Source of the DNA: Zonotrichia leucophrys gambelii
Lineage: Eukaryota > Chordata > Aves > Passeriformes > Passerellidae
Assembly: GCF_028769735.1 (NCBI RefSeq)
Contig: NC_088177.1
Location: 19,970,599 to 20,034,598 of the forward strand
Direction: 5' to 3'
Length of the DNA stretch: 64,000 nucleotides
Both the position numbers and the translations under genes were made by a program. The notes under the pieces were generated by a model, which made no database searches, was not told where the DNA came from, and worked only from the letters and a program-made list of their open reading frames with translations. Positions 59,201 through 62,720 of the stretch are shown piece by piece; within the stretch, counting starts at the first letter, position 1, and every line of letters starts with the position of its first letter.

Positions 59201-62116
59201 AGAAGATCCACTTTACACAACAGTCAGCAGCAAGCATGCCCAAGGAAATCAATACCAATTCTGTCAGCACTGATTTCTGCAGAGCTTTACTCCAATGTGT
59301 AGGTACAAGGTAGGGCAGAGGAAGAACAGCAACAGCAACGTTCTGGTGGGCAGTGCTGGGTAAGCACAGAGATTGGGGCACATTGTCCCCAATGGATTTC
59401 AAACCAACATACAGCAATGTGGAAGAAGCATTATTCCCAAAAGCAAGTCTGCAAGCACTTTTAAATCCCTTTCTCCCCAAGAGGGGAGCAGCAAGACCTT
59501 AGTGTTTTAAGTGTATTTAAAAGAGTGGAGTCACTTGAAAGAATATTAGTTGTGAATGTAGTGTTCTCTTAAGTAGCTCCAGTTTCCAACAAAAAGCTTT
59601 TCTGTGCCAACCATAACACATTCATGTATTGAGATGCATCCAAAGGCACACACCAGTATCCATGTTCAATAAGCTAGGAAGCAACCTCTCTTCCTATTAA
59701 AAAATAAAAATTATACAGGTACCTCAACCTTTTTTTTCAAAGATTATTCAGTGCCTTCTTATTAACTTCACATCTGAAATGGCACATAATCAATATTAGC
59801 ATAAGGACATATAACATGTATTAAATTCACTGTCTAAAATTTCAAGAGAAATGCTATTCAATAGGTAGGAACTCCATTATGGCTAAGTCTTCCAGTAATA
59901 TCATACACACTGACTTGTTTTGTTGTCTCTTCCCTACCTCTTTATATTCAAACCATCTTTACCTTCACTTTACCCTGTAGGAAGAAATTAATTTTTTTAA
60001 TAAAGATTCATAAAAATGGGATGAAATTAATTTAAAGGGTACTAAGTGATATTGTTTAGACAGGTTTATTTCTTTACAAAGTTATTCCCAAAACCAAAGT
60101 TTGTTCAACTCCATATAATTTCAGGAGGAAAAAAACCCCAAAAAACTTACTAGGTGCATCCATACAAAATGTAATACTGGATCTTTCCATAAAATATGAG
60201 GAACACAGGTACTGTTTGACAAAAAATGGTAACACTTACAGTGGTCTTCACTGGCCATGCAGTGGCAGGGAATGAATGCTGCATTTATTAGGTAGTGCAT
60301 GGCACACTCAAAGCTAAGTAATTCATGCTGCAAGTTCAGGATTCCAAAGAAGCTCCCTATGCAGGTACTTCTGCAGTCCAGAGCTATTTTGGAAGAAACA
60401 TTTTGTTGATGGTAGTGTACCAAAAGTGAAGACACCAGAATCTATACTGATTAGTCAAGTCAACCTCACATAATTCTCATTTGTTTTATCTACAGTTCAG
60501 TTTCTGAACCATTCTGGAATTCAAAATAATTATCTTTAAGTTAACACAAGGGAAATTACATTCTTGTTTAATTACATGTACTCCCTTAATTGCTAAAAAA
60601 TGTGGTAGGGACCACCATTAAGTCTTGAATATATACAGATCAAAACAAACACAGTTCCACATCACATATCACTGTTTTGAAAATTCTGCAGATGAGCCTC
60701 TGTTTACCCTACCTTGTCATGTTTCTGCTGGTGCCTTGCCCTGGTATCCAGGATATGGTAAGGGGTCTCAGAGTCTCTGTTGATGTAATAGATTAGTCTT
60801 GAAGGCAGTGTGATTTCTTTCTGGATTGCATTGCTGTAGCTGTTATTTTTACTGTTACTGCTGTTACTCTGTTGAAATGTACTCTCTTCATCTGGCAGTA
60901 CTTCCTCTATACCGCTTGCTGTTTCATTCCAGTGCAGGCCTGGGGAAGAAAAAGATGCCAGCCATAAATTCCATGGCAGAATGTGTTTATTTCCATGAAA
61001 AAGCTACATATTTGCTTGCAGTTTTCTAACATTTTACTAATTACTCAAGCAAACAAAAAGATAGCTTACTCACTGAGCTAGATTTGATTCATTTTTTACA
61101 TATAAAATGGTTTCAGAAAGAACATTATTTATTTAATTGCATTAATCTACATTTTCATATGCATACATTATAAATATTTTAATACCTCTCAACCTTCAGG
61201 AGGAAAAAATCCTCAACTTAATGGATACATAGTTATCCCCTACATCTTCTTGCATAGCTAAATTCTTTCACAAAAAAAAAAATCTACAAAAAGTTAAGAA
61301 TACCCCCAGTGTTGCTAACATACACTGAATTCAGAGTCCATGTGCACTGAATGCTAAACTTCCTATTATGTAAAGGGAATTGATTTCTACTACTTTAAAC
61401 TTTGACAAGAGCCCTTTTCGTCAGTAGCAGCTTTTGAAAAGAAATCCTGTATCTTTCTTCATTAAAATTTCAACACAGTCAATCAACGCGATGTAACAAC
61501 ACAACAATATTACAAAGTAACAGCAATGTACCAACAATAATAACATGATTCTGATGAGTCTCTGATGAGACTGCATTCAGAGCATTCCACATGTCACCTA
61601 TATGAAAACAAGCGCAAATAAACAATAAAGCACACCCGAAAACCCGACCCCAAGCAGACAAATTAGCGGATCGCCGTCCACATGCACCGTGACACATCCA
61701 AAGCCCACCGGAGCTTTTTGTGTCGCATCCCTCACGGGCAGCATCCCTACCCAACACACTGCAGCACCGGCACCGCACGTCCCTCTCTTTTGTGAAAGCA
61801 AGCAAGCAAGGAAACCTTAATTGAGCCCCGGGCACGCCGACACAGACACGTACACAAAGCTGGGAGAGGGAAGGGAGGAAGGAATGGTTGAAGGGAAATG
61901 GATGTTGCCGGGGTTTATCACGGGGGACACCTCAGGCACCCGCACCGCACCCCCGCCATACCCACCGGCGGCTGCAGCCGCGCGGGCCCGGGGGACACAG
62001 GAGCCATGGAGGAGCAGGAGCAGCGAGACGAGGCGGCCGAGGAGCGGCAGGAGCGCGGGGCGGCGGCGGCCGCCGCAGCCAGGCTGCCGCAGGGAGTTGC
62101 TGCCGGGCGGCTTCAT
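5181..62116 (-). CDS. ADAM23: ADAM23, 5' 25 coding exons (whole-gene entry; last exon outside window)
   Basis: ADAM23 is a single-pass membrane glycoprotein of neurons that lacks protease activity. It acts in adhesion and synapse organisation, as an integrin ligand and a receptor for secreted LGI proteins (family knowledge). What is seen: 25 in-phase exons give about 798 residues in the order signal peptide (1-46), prodomain (to the polybasic site at 264-270), metalloprotease-like domain (about 272-481), disintegrin domain (about 482-561), cysteine-rich region (562-713), EGF-like domain (about 714-750) and transmembrane segment (775-797). All introns have GT donors and AG acceptors and exon phases agree throughout. 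The metalloprotease-like domain lacks every zinc-binding histidine and the catalytic glutamate. Two alternative 91-bp transmembrane exons are present. The predicted length plus a tail of about 15 residues is close to the roughly 830 residues I recall for human ADAM23. The paralogues ADAM22 and ADAM11 fit less well, especially at the transmembrane exon. Confidence 0.96.
5272..9878 (-). other. ADAM23: ADAM23 intron between exons 25-beta and 25-alpha
   Basis: 4.6 kb separating the two alternative transmembrane exons. AT-rich; no further exon-like copy of the transmembrane segment was seen on either strand. A stretch at about 8340-8820 is purine-rich on the plus strand and richer in GC, but has no recognised identity. 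Confidence 0.8.
9879..9969 (-). CDS. ADAM23: ADAM23 exon 25-beta: alternative transmembrane exon
   Basis: A 91-bp exon between exon 24 and exon 25-alpha. Joined to exon 24 it reads [20 protein letters not shown] and then [10 protein letters not shown]. That is a transmembrane helix with the same length, phases (in 1, out 2) and closing GGTGWG as exon 25-alpha; 14 of the 29 whole codons encode identical residues. The acceptor is CACACAG and the donor GA|GTAAGC. Mammalian ADAM23 is known to have alternative transmembrane isoforms, and this matches the beta form as I remember it. Using it would end the helix with D or E at the junction rather than K or N. Confidence 0.9.
9970..13311 (-). other. 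ADAM23: ADAM23 intron 24, upstream of exon 25-beta
   Basis: 3.3 kb from the weak donor of exon 24 to the beta exon. It contains a short (CA)n tract at 10843-10868. The donor-proximal part is very T-rich on the coding strand, which is why read-through gives a hydrophobic tail. Nothing else recognised. Confidence 0.8.
10843..10868. repeat. (CA)n microsatellite
   Basis: AC dinucleotide run interrupted once by an extra AA, in intron 24. CA or TG tracts can influence splicing, but no role is shown here. Confidence 0.9.
13312..13423 (-). CDS. ADAM23: ADAM23 exon 24: EGF-like domain and juxtamembrane stalk
   Basis: Encodes residues 732-768 plus one base. [19 protein letters not shown] completes the EGF-like module (C...C.C...C spacing). 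A charged stalk follows, ending KKDEGPK at 762-768. The acceptor CCCCTAG is strong. The donor is AAGG|GTTTGT, much weaker than the other donors of the gene. It leaves in phase 1, and this is the exon that chooses between the two transmembrane exons. Reading through into the intron gives a short hydrophobic tail and a stop at 13253-13255. Confidence 0.95.
13424..15144 (-). other. ADAM23: ADAM23 intron 23
   Basis: 1.7 kb. A somewhat more GC-rich block at about 13590-13800 has no recognised identity. The open frame at 14038-14298 on the plus strand shows no family resemblance. Confidence 0.8.
15145..15313 (-). CDS. ADAM23: ADAM23 exon 23: end of cysteine-rich domain, start of EGF-like domain
   Basis: Encodes residues 675-731. 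[20 protein letters not shown] opens it, then [13 protein letters not shown], and it ends in the first half of an EGF-like module ([16 protein letters not shown]). The aspartate run DDDTD at about 682-686 is typical of this family. The acceptor is TCTCCCAG and the donor GGG|GTGAGT; it enters in phase 2 and leaves in phase 0. Confidence 0.97.
15314..16267 (-). other. ADAM23: ADAM23 intron 22
   Basis: 0.95 kb of AT-rich sequence. I see nothing else in it. Confidence 0.8.
16268..16387 (-). CDS. ADAM23: ADAM23 exon 22: cysteine-rich domain
   Basis: Encodes residues 635-674 with split codons at both ends. It contains [20 protein letters not shown] and, further on, [17 protein letters not shown]. 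An N-glycosylation sequon lies at N646. The acceptor is TTTTCCAG and the donor AG|GTAAAA; it enters and leaves in phase 2. Very close to mammalian ADAM23 as I recall it. Confidence 0.97.
16388..17800 (-). other. ADAM23: ADAM23 intron 21
   Basis: 1.4 kb of AT-rich sequence with a short degenerate TG-rich stretch near 17460-17480. Nothing else seen. Confidence 0.8.
17801..17906 (-). CDS. ADAM23: ADAM23 exon 21: cysteine-rich domain
   Basis: Encodes residues 600-634 with split codons at both ends: [20 protein letters not shown] and on to [15 protein letters not shown]. The [10 protein letters not shown]...GNCG pattern is the ADAM11/22/23 form of the cysteine-rich domain. The acceptor is ATCAACAG and the donor CA|GTAAGT; it enters in phase 1 and leaves in phase 2. 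Confidence 0.97.
17907..19164 (-). other. ADAM23: ADAM23 intron 20
   Basis: 1.26 kb, AT-rich. A GC-richer patch at about 18840-19040 carries an open frame without recognisable similarity. Confidence 0.8.
19165..19228 (-). CDS. ADAM23: ADAM23 exon 20: cysteine-rich domain
   Basis: Encodes residues 579-599 plus one base: [20 protein letters not shown] and a serine. [13 protein letters not shown] is nearly universal in ADAMs. The acceptor is TTGTTTAG and the donor CTA|GTAGGT; it enters in phase 0 and leaves in phase 1. Confidence 0.96.
19229..19702 (-). other. ADAM23: ADAM23 intron 19
   Basis: 474 bp, AT-rich, no recognisable element. Confidence 0.8.
19703..19753 (-). CDS. ADAM23: ADAM23 exon 19: start of cysteine-rich domain
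   Basis: Encodes residues 562-578: [17 protein letters not shown], the CPxNxxxxDGxxC motif that joins the disintegrin and cysteine-rich domains in all ADAMs. At 51 bp it is phase 0 on both sides. The acceptor is TTTTTTTCAG and the donor CAG|GTATGC. Confidence 0.97.
19754..21660 (-). other. ADAM23: ADAM23 intron 18, with a CR1 insertion
   Basis: 1.9 kb. The part near exon 18 carries a CR1 LINE 3' end (20880-21268, opposite orientation to the gene). A patch at 20040-20170 is GC-richer and unidentified. The rest is AT-rich. Confidence 0.8.
20880..21268 (+). mobile_element. CR1 LINE 3' fragment
   Basis: Truncated 3' part of a chicken-repeat-1 type retrotransposon in sense orientation on the plus strand. 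Recognised by the series of CR1 landmarks: the AGGAG...GTTCAGAGGGGACC box, CAGGTAACAA...GAGGAAACGGCC, GAGGTTTAGGTTGGATATTAGGAAAAAC, GGAACAGGCTGCCCAG, then TGTAGATGTGGCA and the terminal AATGATTCTATG repeat. It is diverged by point changes and small indels and has no coding capacity. It supports an avian (or at least archosaur or turtle) source. Confidence 0.92.
21661..21741 (-). CDS. ADAM23: ADAM23 exon 18: disintegrin loop
   Basis: Encodes residues 535-561: [20 protein letters not shown] and on to CTGDSGQ. The disintegrin loop reads AVNECDIA at 545-552. In human ADAM23 the loop AVNECDIT has been linked to binding of integrin alpha-v beta-3 (from memory), so only the last loop position differs. 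There is no RGD. The acceptor is TTTCTAG and the donor CAG|GTATGT, phase 0 both sides. Confidence 0.97.
21896..21982 (-). CDS. ADAM23: ADAM23 exon 17: disintegrin domain
   Basis: Encodes residues 506-534: [20 protein letters not shown] and on to GPCCNTSCL. Ten cysteines in 29 residues, in the disintegrin spacing. An N-glycosylation sequon lies at N530. CYADCC replaces the CYGLCC I recall from mammals. The acceptor is TTCTTCAG and the donor CTT|GTGAGT, phase 0 both sides. It is separated from exon 18 by only 154 bp, the shortest intron of the gene. Confidence 0.97.
21983..22722 (-). other. ADAM23: ADAM23 intron 16
   Basis: 740 bp. It contains an exon-like, cysteine-containing 73-bp relic at 22510-22582 on the gene strand (see findings). 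Otherwise AT-rich. Confidence 0.75.
22723..22794 (-). CDS. ADAM23: ADAM23 exon 16: start of disintegrin domain
   Basis: Encodes residues 482-505: [20 protein letters not shown] and GFRM. CGNGxVExGEECDCG is the diagnostic opening of the disintegrin domain and provides calcium-binding carboxylates. Exactly 24 codons, phase 0 both sides. The acceptor is CTTTTAG and the donor ATG|GTAAGT. Confidence 0.97.
22795..25292 (-). other. ADAM23: ADAM23 intron 15
   Basis: 2.5 kb of AT-rich sequence with no element that I can name. Confidence 0.8.
25293..25392 (-). CDS. ADAM23: ADAM23 exon 15: end of metalloprotease-like domain
   Basis: Encodes residues 448-481: [20 protein letters not shown] and on to [12 protein letters not shown]. 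The pattern FSxCS...F(L)xxGGGxCLxNxP is the standard C-terminus of the reprolysin domain. The acceptor is CATTTTAG and the donor AAG|GTAATA; it enters in phase 2 and leaves in phase 0, so the disintegrin domain starts cleanly on the next exon. Confidence 0.97.
25393..26901 (-). other. ADAM23: ADAM23 intron 14, with an ancient repeat
   Basis: 1.5 kb. The exon 15 side holds what looks like an old interspersed repeat at about 25715-25925. The remainder to 26901 is unique-looking. Confidence 0.75.
25715..25925 (+). repeat. Probable ancient interspersed repeat, unclassified
   Basis: The order of short motifs (TTTCACAGCTTAATA, then GTAGAAGAACAATTTC, then GTCTCCTTAGTTCTTATACT followed by AGAAAGTGTAATTATT, then ACAGACTTCTCTCAGATTTCC and CAATCTTTTTCCCAGACT) follows a common old amniote repeat, the antisense 3' part of an ancient LINE, as I remember it. 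Heavily diverged. I cannot give the family name with confidence; a RepeatMasker run with an archosaur library would decide. Confidence 0.42.
26902..26950 (-). CDS. ADAM23: ADAM23 exon 14: metalloprotease-like domain, 49-bp microexon
   Basis: Encodes residues 432-447 with split codons on both sides: [16 protein letters not shown] and half of a glycine. CDC...WGGCIM is the conserved cysteine region where active ADAMs carry the Met-turn. The donor is GG|GTATGT. The acceptor is AAG, directly preceded by GAG, so a tandem GAGAAG acceptor exists and could add one codon. It enters in phase 1 and leaves in phase 2. This is the smallest exon of the gene. Confidence 0.93.
26951..28518 (-). other. ADAM23: ADAM23 intron 13
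   Basis: 1.57 kb, AT-rich, nothing recognised. Confidence 0.8.
28519..28609 (-). CDS. ADAM23: ADAM23 exon 13: degenerate zinc-site helix
   Basis: Encodes residues 402-431 plus one base. In active ADAMs this exon carries HExxHxxGxxH. Here the aligned stretch at 414-424 reads [11 protein letters not shown]: the three zinc histidines are Q414, Q418 and W424 and the catalytic glutamate is S415, while the glycine (G421) is kept. The protein therefore cannot be a zinc protease, which is the hallmark of ADAM11/22/23. The acceptor is AATGCAG and the donor CGA|GTATGT; it enters in phase 0 and leaves in phase 1. Confidence 0.97.
28610..29380 (-). other. ADAM23: ADAM23 intron 12
   Basis: 771 bp, AT-rich, nothing recognised apart from a short A run beside the exon 12 donor at 29367-29377. 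Confidence 0.8.
29381..29465 (-). CDS. ADAM23: ADAM23 exon 12: metalloprotease-like domain
   Basis: Encodes residues 373-401: after a serine split between exons, [18 protein letters not shown] and on to RGVGVNE. SYFGGVC and the following loop correspond to the strand that precedes the zinc-site helix in active ADAMs. It enters in phase 2 and leaves in phase 0. The acceptor is TTTGTAAG, a less common AAG form; the donor is GAG|GTAATT. N373-374 region holds an NVT sequon. Confidence 0.95.
29466..31383 (-). other. ADAM23: ADAM23 intron 11, with an old CR1 relic
   Basis: 1.9 kb. It contains a degenerate CR1 reverse-transcriptase end at about 30370-30545 in the same orientation as the gene. The rest is AT-rich. 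Confidence 0.8.
30370..30545 (-). mobile_element. Degenerate CR1-type LINE, end of the reverse-transcriptase ORF
   Basis: Lies in a 117-codon open frame on the minus strand. The translated piece [20 protein letters not shown], followed by VRCWNR, resembles the C-terminal signature of CR1 ORF2 (KFHLNTRKNFFT...HWNRLPREVVESPSLE). After CWNR the DNA continues with a gap of about 17 bases, then TATGGAGTGCCCATGCTTGG and AGATGTTCCAAA, parallel to the CR1 segment that encodes VVESPSLEIFK. The open frame is therefore a decayed transposon, not a host gene. Confidence 0.55.
31384..31550 (-). CDS. ADAM23: ADAM23 exon 11: metalloprotease-like domain core
   Basis: Encodes residues 318-372 plus two bases. 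It begins [18 protein letters not shown] and continues through [10 protein letters not shown] to [11 protein letters not shown], the central strands and helix of the reprolysin fold. The acceptor is CCCTCAG and the donor TC|GTATGT; it enters in phase 0 and leaves in phase 2. It is strikingly GC-rich compared with the flanking introns. In ADAM22 this domain forms the LGI-binding surface (established for ADAM22, inferred here). Confidence 0.97.
31551..33959 (-). other. ADAM23: ADAM23 intron 10
   Basis: 2.4 kb. It holds the perfect inverted repeat at 31940-31970 and a 17-base A run at 32380-32396. Very AT-rich between 33000 and 33700. Confidence 0.8.
31940..31970. repeat. Perfect 15-bp inverted repeat with a 1-base centre
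   Basis: Left arm TTTAATTGCAACTTT at 31940-31954, one T, then the exact reverse complement at 31956-31970. It could form a hairpin in pre-mRNA or a small cruciform in DNA. It lies 390 bp after exon 11 along the transcript... measured on the other side, inside intron 10 close to the exon 11 acceptor. Confidence 0.9.
33960..34031 (-). CDS. ADAM23: ADAM23 exon 10: metalloprotease-like domain
   Basis: Encodes residues 294-317: [20 protein letters not shown] and four more, the helix after the first strand of the reprolysin fold. Exactly 24 codons, phase 0 on both sides. The acceptor is TTTTAG and the donor GCT|GTAAGT. Mutually consistent with exons 9 and 11. Confidence 0.96.
34032..36865 (-). other. 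ADAM23: ADAM23 intron 9
   Basis: 2.8 kb of AT-rich sequence with an A run at 36229-36243. The open frames at 35402-35662 and 35797-36033 on the minus strand show no similarity that I recognise. Confidence 0.8.
36866..36931 (-). CDS. ADAM23: ADAM23 exon 9: start of metalloprotease-like domain
   Basis: Encodes residues 272-293: [20 protein letters not shown] and two more. This is the first beta-strand of the reprolysin fold ([10 protein letters not shown]). Both ends are phase 0. The acceptor TCATCAG is the only one that fits. It places LSRG directly after KRA of exon 8, about two residues fewer than the mammalian junction I remember. The donor is ATG|GTAAGT. Confidence 0.93.
36932..37806 (-). 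other. ADAM23: ADAM23 intron 8
   Basis: 875 bp, AT-rich, nothing recognised. Confidence 0.8.
37807..37880 (-). CDS. ADAM23: ADAM23 exon 8: end of prodomain and furin site
   Basis: Encodes residues 247-271. It contains [10 protein letters not shown] at 254-263, then the polybasic run RRRRRKR at 264-270, a proprotein-convertase (furin) site that would release the mature ectodomain. The acceptor is TTTTACAG and the donor GCA|GTAAGT; it enters in phase 1 and leaves in phase 0. Seven consecutive basic residues is longer than the mammalian site I remember. The purine-rich coding strand (AGA/AAG codons) may also act as a splicing enhancer, an inference only. Confidence 0.95.
37881..38368 (-). other. 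ADAM23: ADAM23 intron 7
   Basis: 488 bp, AT-rich, nothing recognised. Confidence 0.8.
38369..38441 (-). CDS. ADAM23: ADAM23 exon 7: prodomain linker
   Basis: Encodes residues 223-246 plus one base: [20 protein letters not shown] and following. This covers the end of the folded prodomain and part of the linker to the cleavage site. The acceptor is CTTTTTAG and the donor CTTG|GTATGT; it enters in phase 0 and leaves in phase 1. The RPHIIQ motif is typical of the ADAM11/22/23 branch. Confidence 0.95.
38442..39430 (-). other. ADAM23: ADAM23 intron 6
   Basis: 989 bp, AT-rich. A near-palindromic stretch at about 38849-38893 (TGCTGGATCA and TGATCCAGCA arms) is the only structure noted. Confidence 0.75.
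39431..39494 (-). CDS. ADAM23: ADAM23 exon 6: prodomain
   Basis: Encodes residues 201-222 ([20 protein letters not shown] and two more), continuing the prodomain beta-sheet. The acceptor is TTCTAG and the donor GCA|GTAAGT; it enters in phase 2 and leaves in phase 0. A longer open frame in this area is only this exon read through into both introns. Confidence 0.96.
39495..40171 (-). other. ADAM23: ADAM23 intron 5
   Basis: 677 bp. The open frame running from 39802 into exon 6 is intron read-through. Nothing else seen. Confidence 0.8.
40172..40254 (-). CDS. ADAM23: ADAM23 exon 5: prodomain hairpin with cysteines
   Basis: Encodes residues 174-200 plus two bases: [20 protein letters not shown] and following, ending in STCNGLH. 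The HCYYHG...STC pattern is the most conserved motif of ADAM prodomains. Its cysteines matter for folding and, in active members, for latency. The acceptor is TTATTAG, with a rather poor pyrimidine tract; the donor is CA|GTAAGT. It enters in phase 0 and leaves in phase 2. Confidence 0.97.
40255..42384 (-). other. ADAM23: ADAM23 intron 4
   Basis: 2.1 kb of AT-rich sequence. A short (CAAA)n-like patch lies next to exon 5 at about 40270-40285 and a T run at about 42320-42334. Nothing else recognised. Confidence 0.8.
42385..42448 (-). CDS. ADAM23: ADAM23 exon 4: prodomain
   Basis: Encodes residues 152-173 ([20 protein letters not shown] and two more), the part of the ADAM prodomain just before the conserved cysteine-containing hairpin. 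The acceptor is TTTGACAG and the donor AAG|GTATTG; it enters in phase 2 and leaves in phase 0. At 64 bp it is short but is flanked by good sites and joins its neighbours without a frame break. Confidence 0.96.
42449..51556 (-). other. ADAM23: ADAM23 intron 3, with an LTR-like fragment
   Basis: 9.1 kb. It contains an LTR-like fragment at about 44822-44940 and a GC-richer, unidentified block at about 49200-50340. Another GC-richer patch lies at 47640-47760. The rest is AT-rich. No nested gene is recognisable. Confidence 0.75.
44822..44940 (+). mobile_element. LTR-like fragment of an endogenous retrovirus-type element
   Basis: A GC-rich island in AT-rich DNA whose wording (TGTGGCAAGGTTTTGGCAGT, then GGCGCTCTGAGAAGCTGCTG, GAGCTTCCCCCATCTCCAAC, AGAGCTGGTGCCAGCCAGCT and CCAAGATGGACC) follows a long-terminal-repeat family that I associate with songbird genomes. 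Only part of the LTR is present; the typical downstream part and any coding region are absent, so this is a solo, truncated copy. The orientation and the family name are not certain. Confidence 0.5.
51557..51633 (-). CDS. ADAM23: ADAM23 exon 3: prodomain
   Basis: Encodes residues 127-151 plus two bases of codon 152: [18 protein letters not shown] and following. This is the prodomain strand segment shared by ADAM11, ADAM22 and ADAM23. The acceptor is TTTACAG and the donor AATAA|GTAAGT; it enters in phase 0 and leaves in phase 2. It sits between two introns of about 9.1 kb each, the largest complete introns of the gene in this window. Confidence 0.96.
53908..53950. repeat. Short duplicated hairpin motif
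   Basis: CATTGCTATTGTAGCAATG forms a 7-bp stem with a 5-base loop. Its parts (ATTGCTATTG, GTAGCAA) recur twice more in the next 30 bases. Probably a small local expansion. Confidence 0.7.
58605..58712. repeat. AT-rich imperfect minisatellite
   Basis: Repeated phrases TTACCATATATATCTTATAT and ACCTTTATATTACCA alternate about four times with small changes. Low-complexity tandem repeat in intron 2, likely length-variable between individuals. Confidence 0.85.
60713..60939 (-). CDS. ADAM23: ADAM23 exon 2: start of prodomain
   Basis: Encodes residues 51-126. The acceptor is CCCCAG and the donor AAG|GTAGGG; it enters in phase 1 and leaves in phase 0. It contains HWNET at 53-57, an N-terminal match to ADAM23, then an asparagine/serine-rich linker at about 75-87. 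The conserved [14 protein letters not shown] segment at 91-104 starts the pro-domain core. N-glycosylation sequons are seen at N55, N76 and N82. The linker looks slightly longer than the mammalian one I remember, so it may vary between species. Confidence 0.95.
60940..61965 (-). other. ADAM23: ADAM23 intron 1
   Basis: 1.03 kb. The exon 1 side (from about 61650) is part of the CpG-rich zone; the exon 2 side is AT-rich. A short first intron partly inside the CpG island may carry regulatory elements, which is inference only. Confidence 0.8.
61966..62116 (-). CDS. ADAM23: ADAM23 exon 1: start codon and signal peptide
   Basis: Encodes residues 1-50 plus the first base of codon 51. The protein opens MKPPGS, as I recall for mammalian ADAM23. 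It has a basic stretch RRR at 17-19, a leucine-rich hydrophobic core at about 22-37 and an alanine run at 46-50, which together form a signal peptide. The start at 62116 has G at -3. A second ATG 7 bases upstream, in another frame, overlaps it. The donor is G|GTGGGT. I chose it over the nearby GTATGG because only it leaves phase 1, which exon 2 needs. The exon lies inside the CpG island. Confidence 0.9.
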
Positions 62117-62202
62117 GGCTCATAGCGCCCCGGGGCGGGGGGGCAGCGCGGCACAGCCCTCAAGGTCGGCGGGCTGTGCCCGGGGGGCGCGGGCGGAGCG
62201 GC

Positions 62203-62370
62203 GCGGGCGGGTCCCCGCAGCAGCACCGCCCGTGCGGCTCCTGCCGCCGCCGCGGACACAGCGGCACCTCAGCGCGGGGGCGGGCGGGTCCCCGCAGCGG
62301 CACCGCCCGTGCGGCTCCTGCCGCCGCCGTGAGGGACACACCGGCACCGCCTCGACACCTCAGCGCCAGC
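62203..62370. repeat. 77-bp GC-rich tandem duplication in the promoter
   Basis: Copy 1 runs from 62203 to 62279 and copy 2 from 62280 to 62370, with the beginning of a third unit at 62371. The first 50 bases of the copies differ at one position. Copy 2 is longer because of small insertions. It starts 87 bp upstream of the ADAM23 ATG, so it lies in the 5' UTR or core promoter. Confidence 0.9.
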
Positions 62371-62426
62371 GCGGGCGGGCGGCGGCGCGCGCGCACCTTC
62401 CGCGCCCGCCCCCGGCCGCGCGGCCC

Positions 62427-62438
62427 CGCGCACGCGCG
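62427..62438. promoter_or_regulatory. NRF1 binding site (consensus match)
   Basis: CGCGCACGCGCG fits the NRF1 consensus YGCGCAYGCGCR at all positions. It lies 311 bp upstream of the ADAM23 ATG inside the CpG island, a usual place for functional NRF1 sites. Confidence 0.55.
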
Positions 62439-62456
62439 CTCGTAGCGGGCCGGGCC

Positions 62457-62465
62457 GGGCGGGGC
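62457..62465. promoter_or_regulatory. GC box (Sp1/KLF type)
   Basis: GGGCGGGGC, a full GC box on the plus strand, 341 bp upstream of the ADAM23 start codon. A second GC box, GGGGCGGGGG, lies at 62132-62141 and is probably in the 5' UTR. Confidence 0.5.
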
Positions 62466-62720
62466 AGCGGCCGCTGTCCGATGTGCTGCCCGCGGGCACC
62501 GGCCGGACGCGGCTCGCGCGGCTTCCCCGTCACCCCCGCGCCCCACCGGTCGCGGGTGCCGCCGCCCGCTGGGCAGCCGAGAGTGAGGTGCTGCCTACCG
62601 GCGGGGTGAGCGCCGCCAGCTGCGCGCAGAGCCGCTCCGGGCCGGGGCGGCGGGGCGCGGCCGAACGGGCTGAAGCGACAGCTGGGAGCGGGTGCGCGGC
62701 TGCCCGAGGCGTAGCGCTCA

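Larger units (their letters stand above)
51634..60712 (-). other. ADAM23: ADAM23 intron 2
   Basis: 9.1 kb. It holds an AT-rich minisatellite (58605-58712), a short stem-loop-like duplicated motif (53908-53950) and long A or T runs at about 53330-53341, 54873-54888 and 56739-56755. The open frame at 59094-59480 (128 codons, minus strand) and that at 60121-60435 have no recognisable domain. Confidence 0.75.
61920..62720. promoter_or_regulatory. ADAM23: CpG island and presumed ADAM23 promoter
   Basis: About 800 bp that is extremely rich in G, C and CpG in otherwise AT-rich DNA. It covers exon 1 and extends some 600 bp upstream of the ADAM23 start. It holds Sp1-type GC boxes at 62132-62141 and 62457-62465 and an NRF1-type site at 62427-62438. 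No TATA box was seen, as expected for CpG-island promoters. The transcription start cannot be placed from sequence alone. CpG methylation of the ADAM23 promoter is a known silencing mechanism in mammals. Confidence 0.85.

Noticed and set aside
59094..59480. 128-codon minus-strand open frame in intron 2
   Set aside because: No recognisable domain, no match to a known family and no splice context that fits ADAM23. Most likely chance.
61821..62609. 262-codon plus-strand open frame across the CpG island (and several overlapping frames on both strands)
   Set aside because: GC-rich DNA has few stop codons. The predicted proteins are arginine, alanine, glycine and proline-rich low complexity, overlap ADAM23 exon 1 on the other strand and have no domain.
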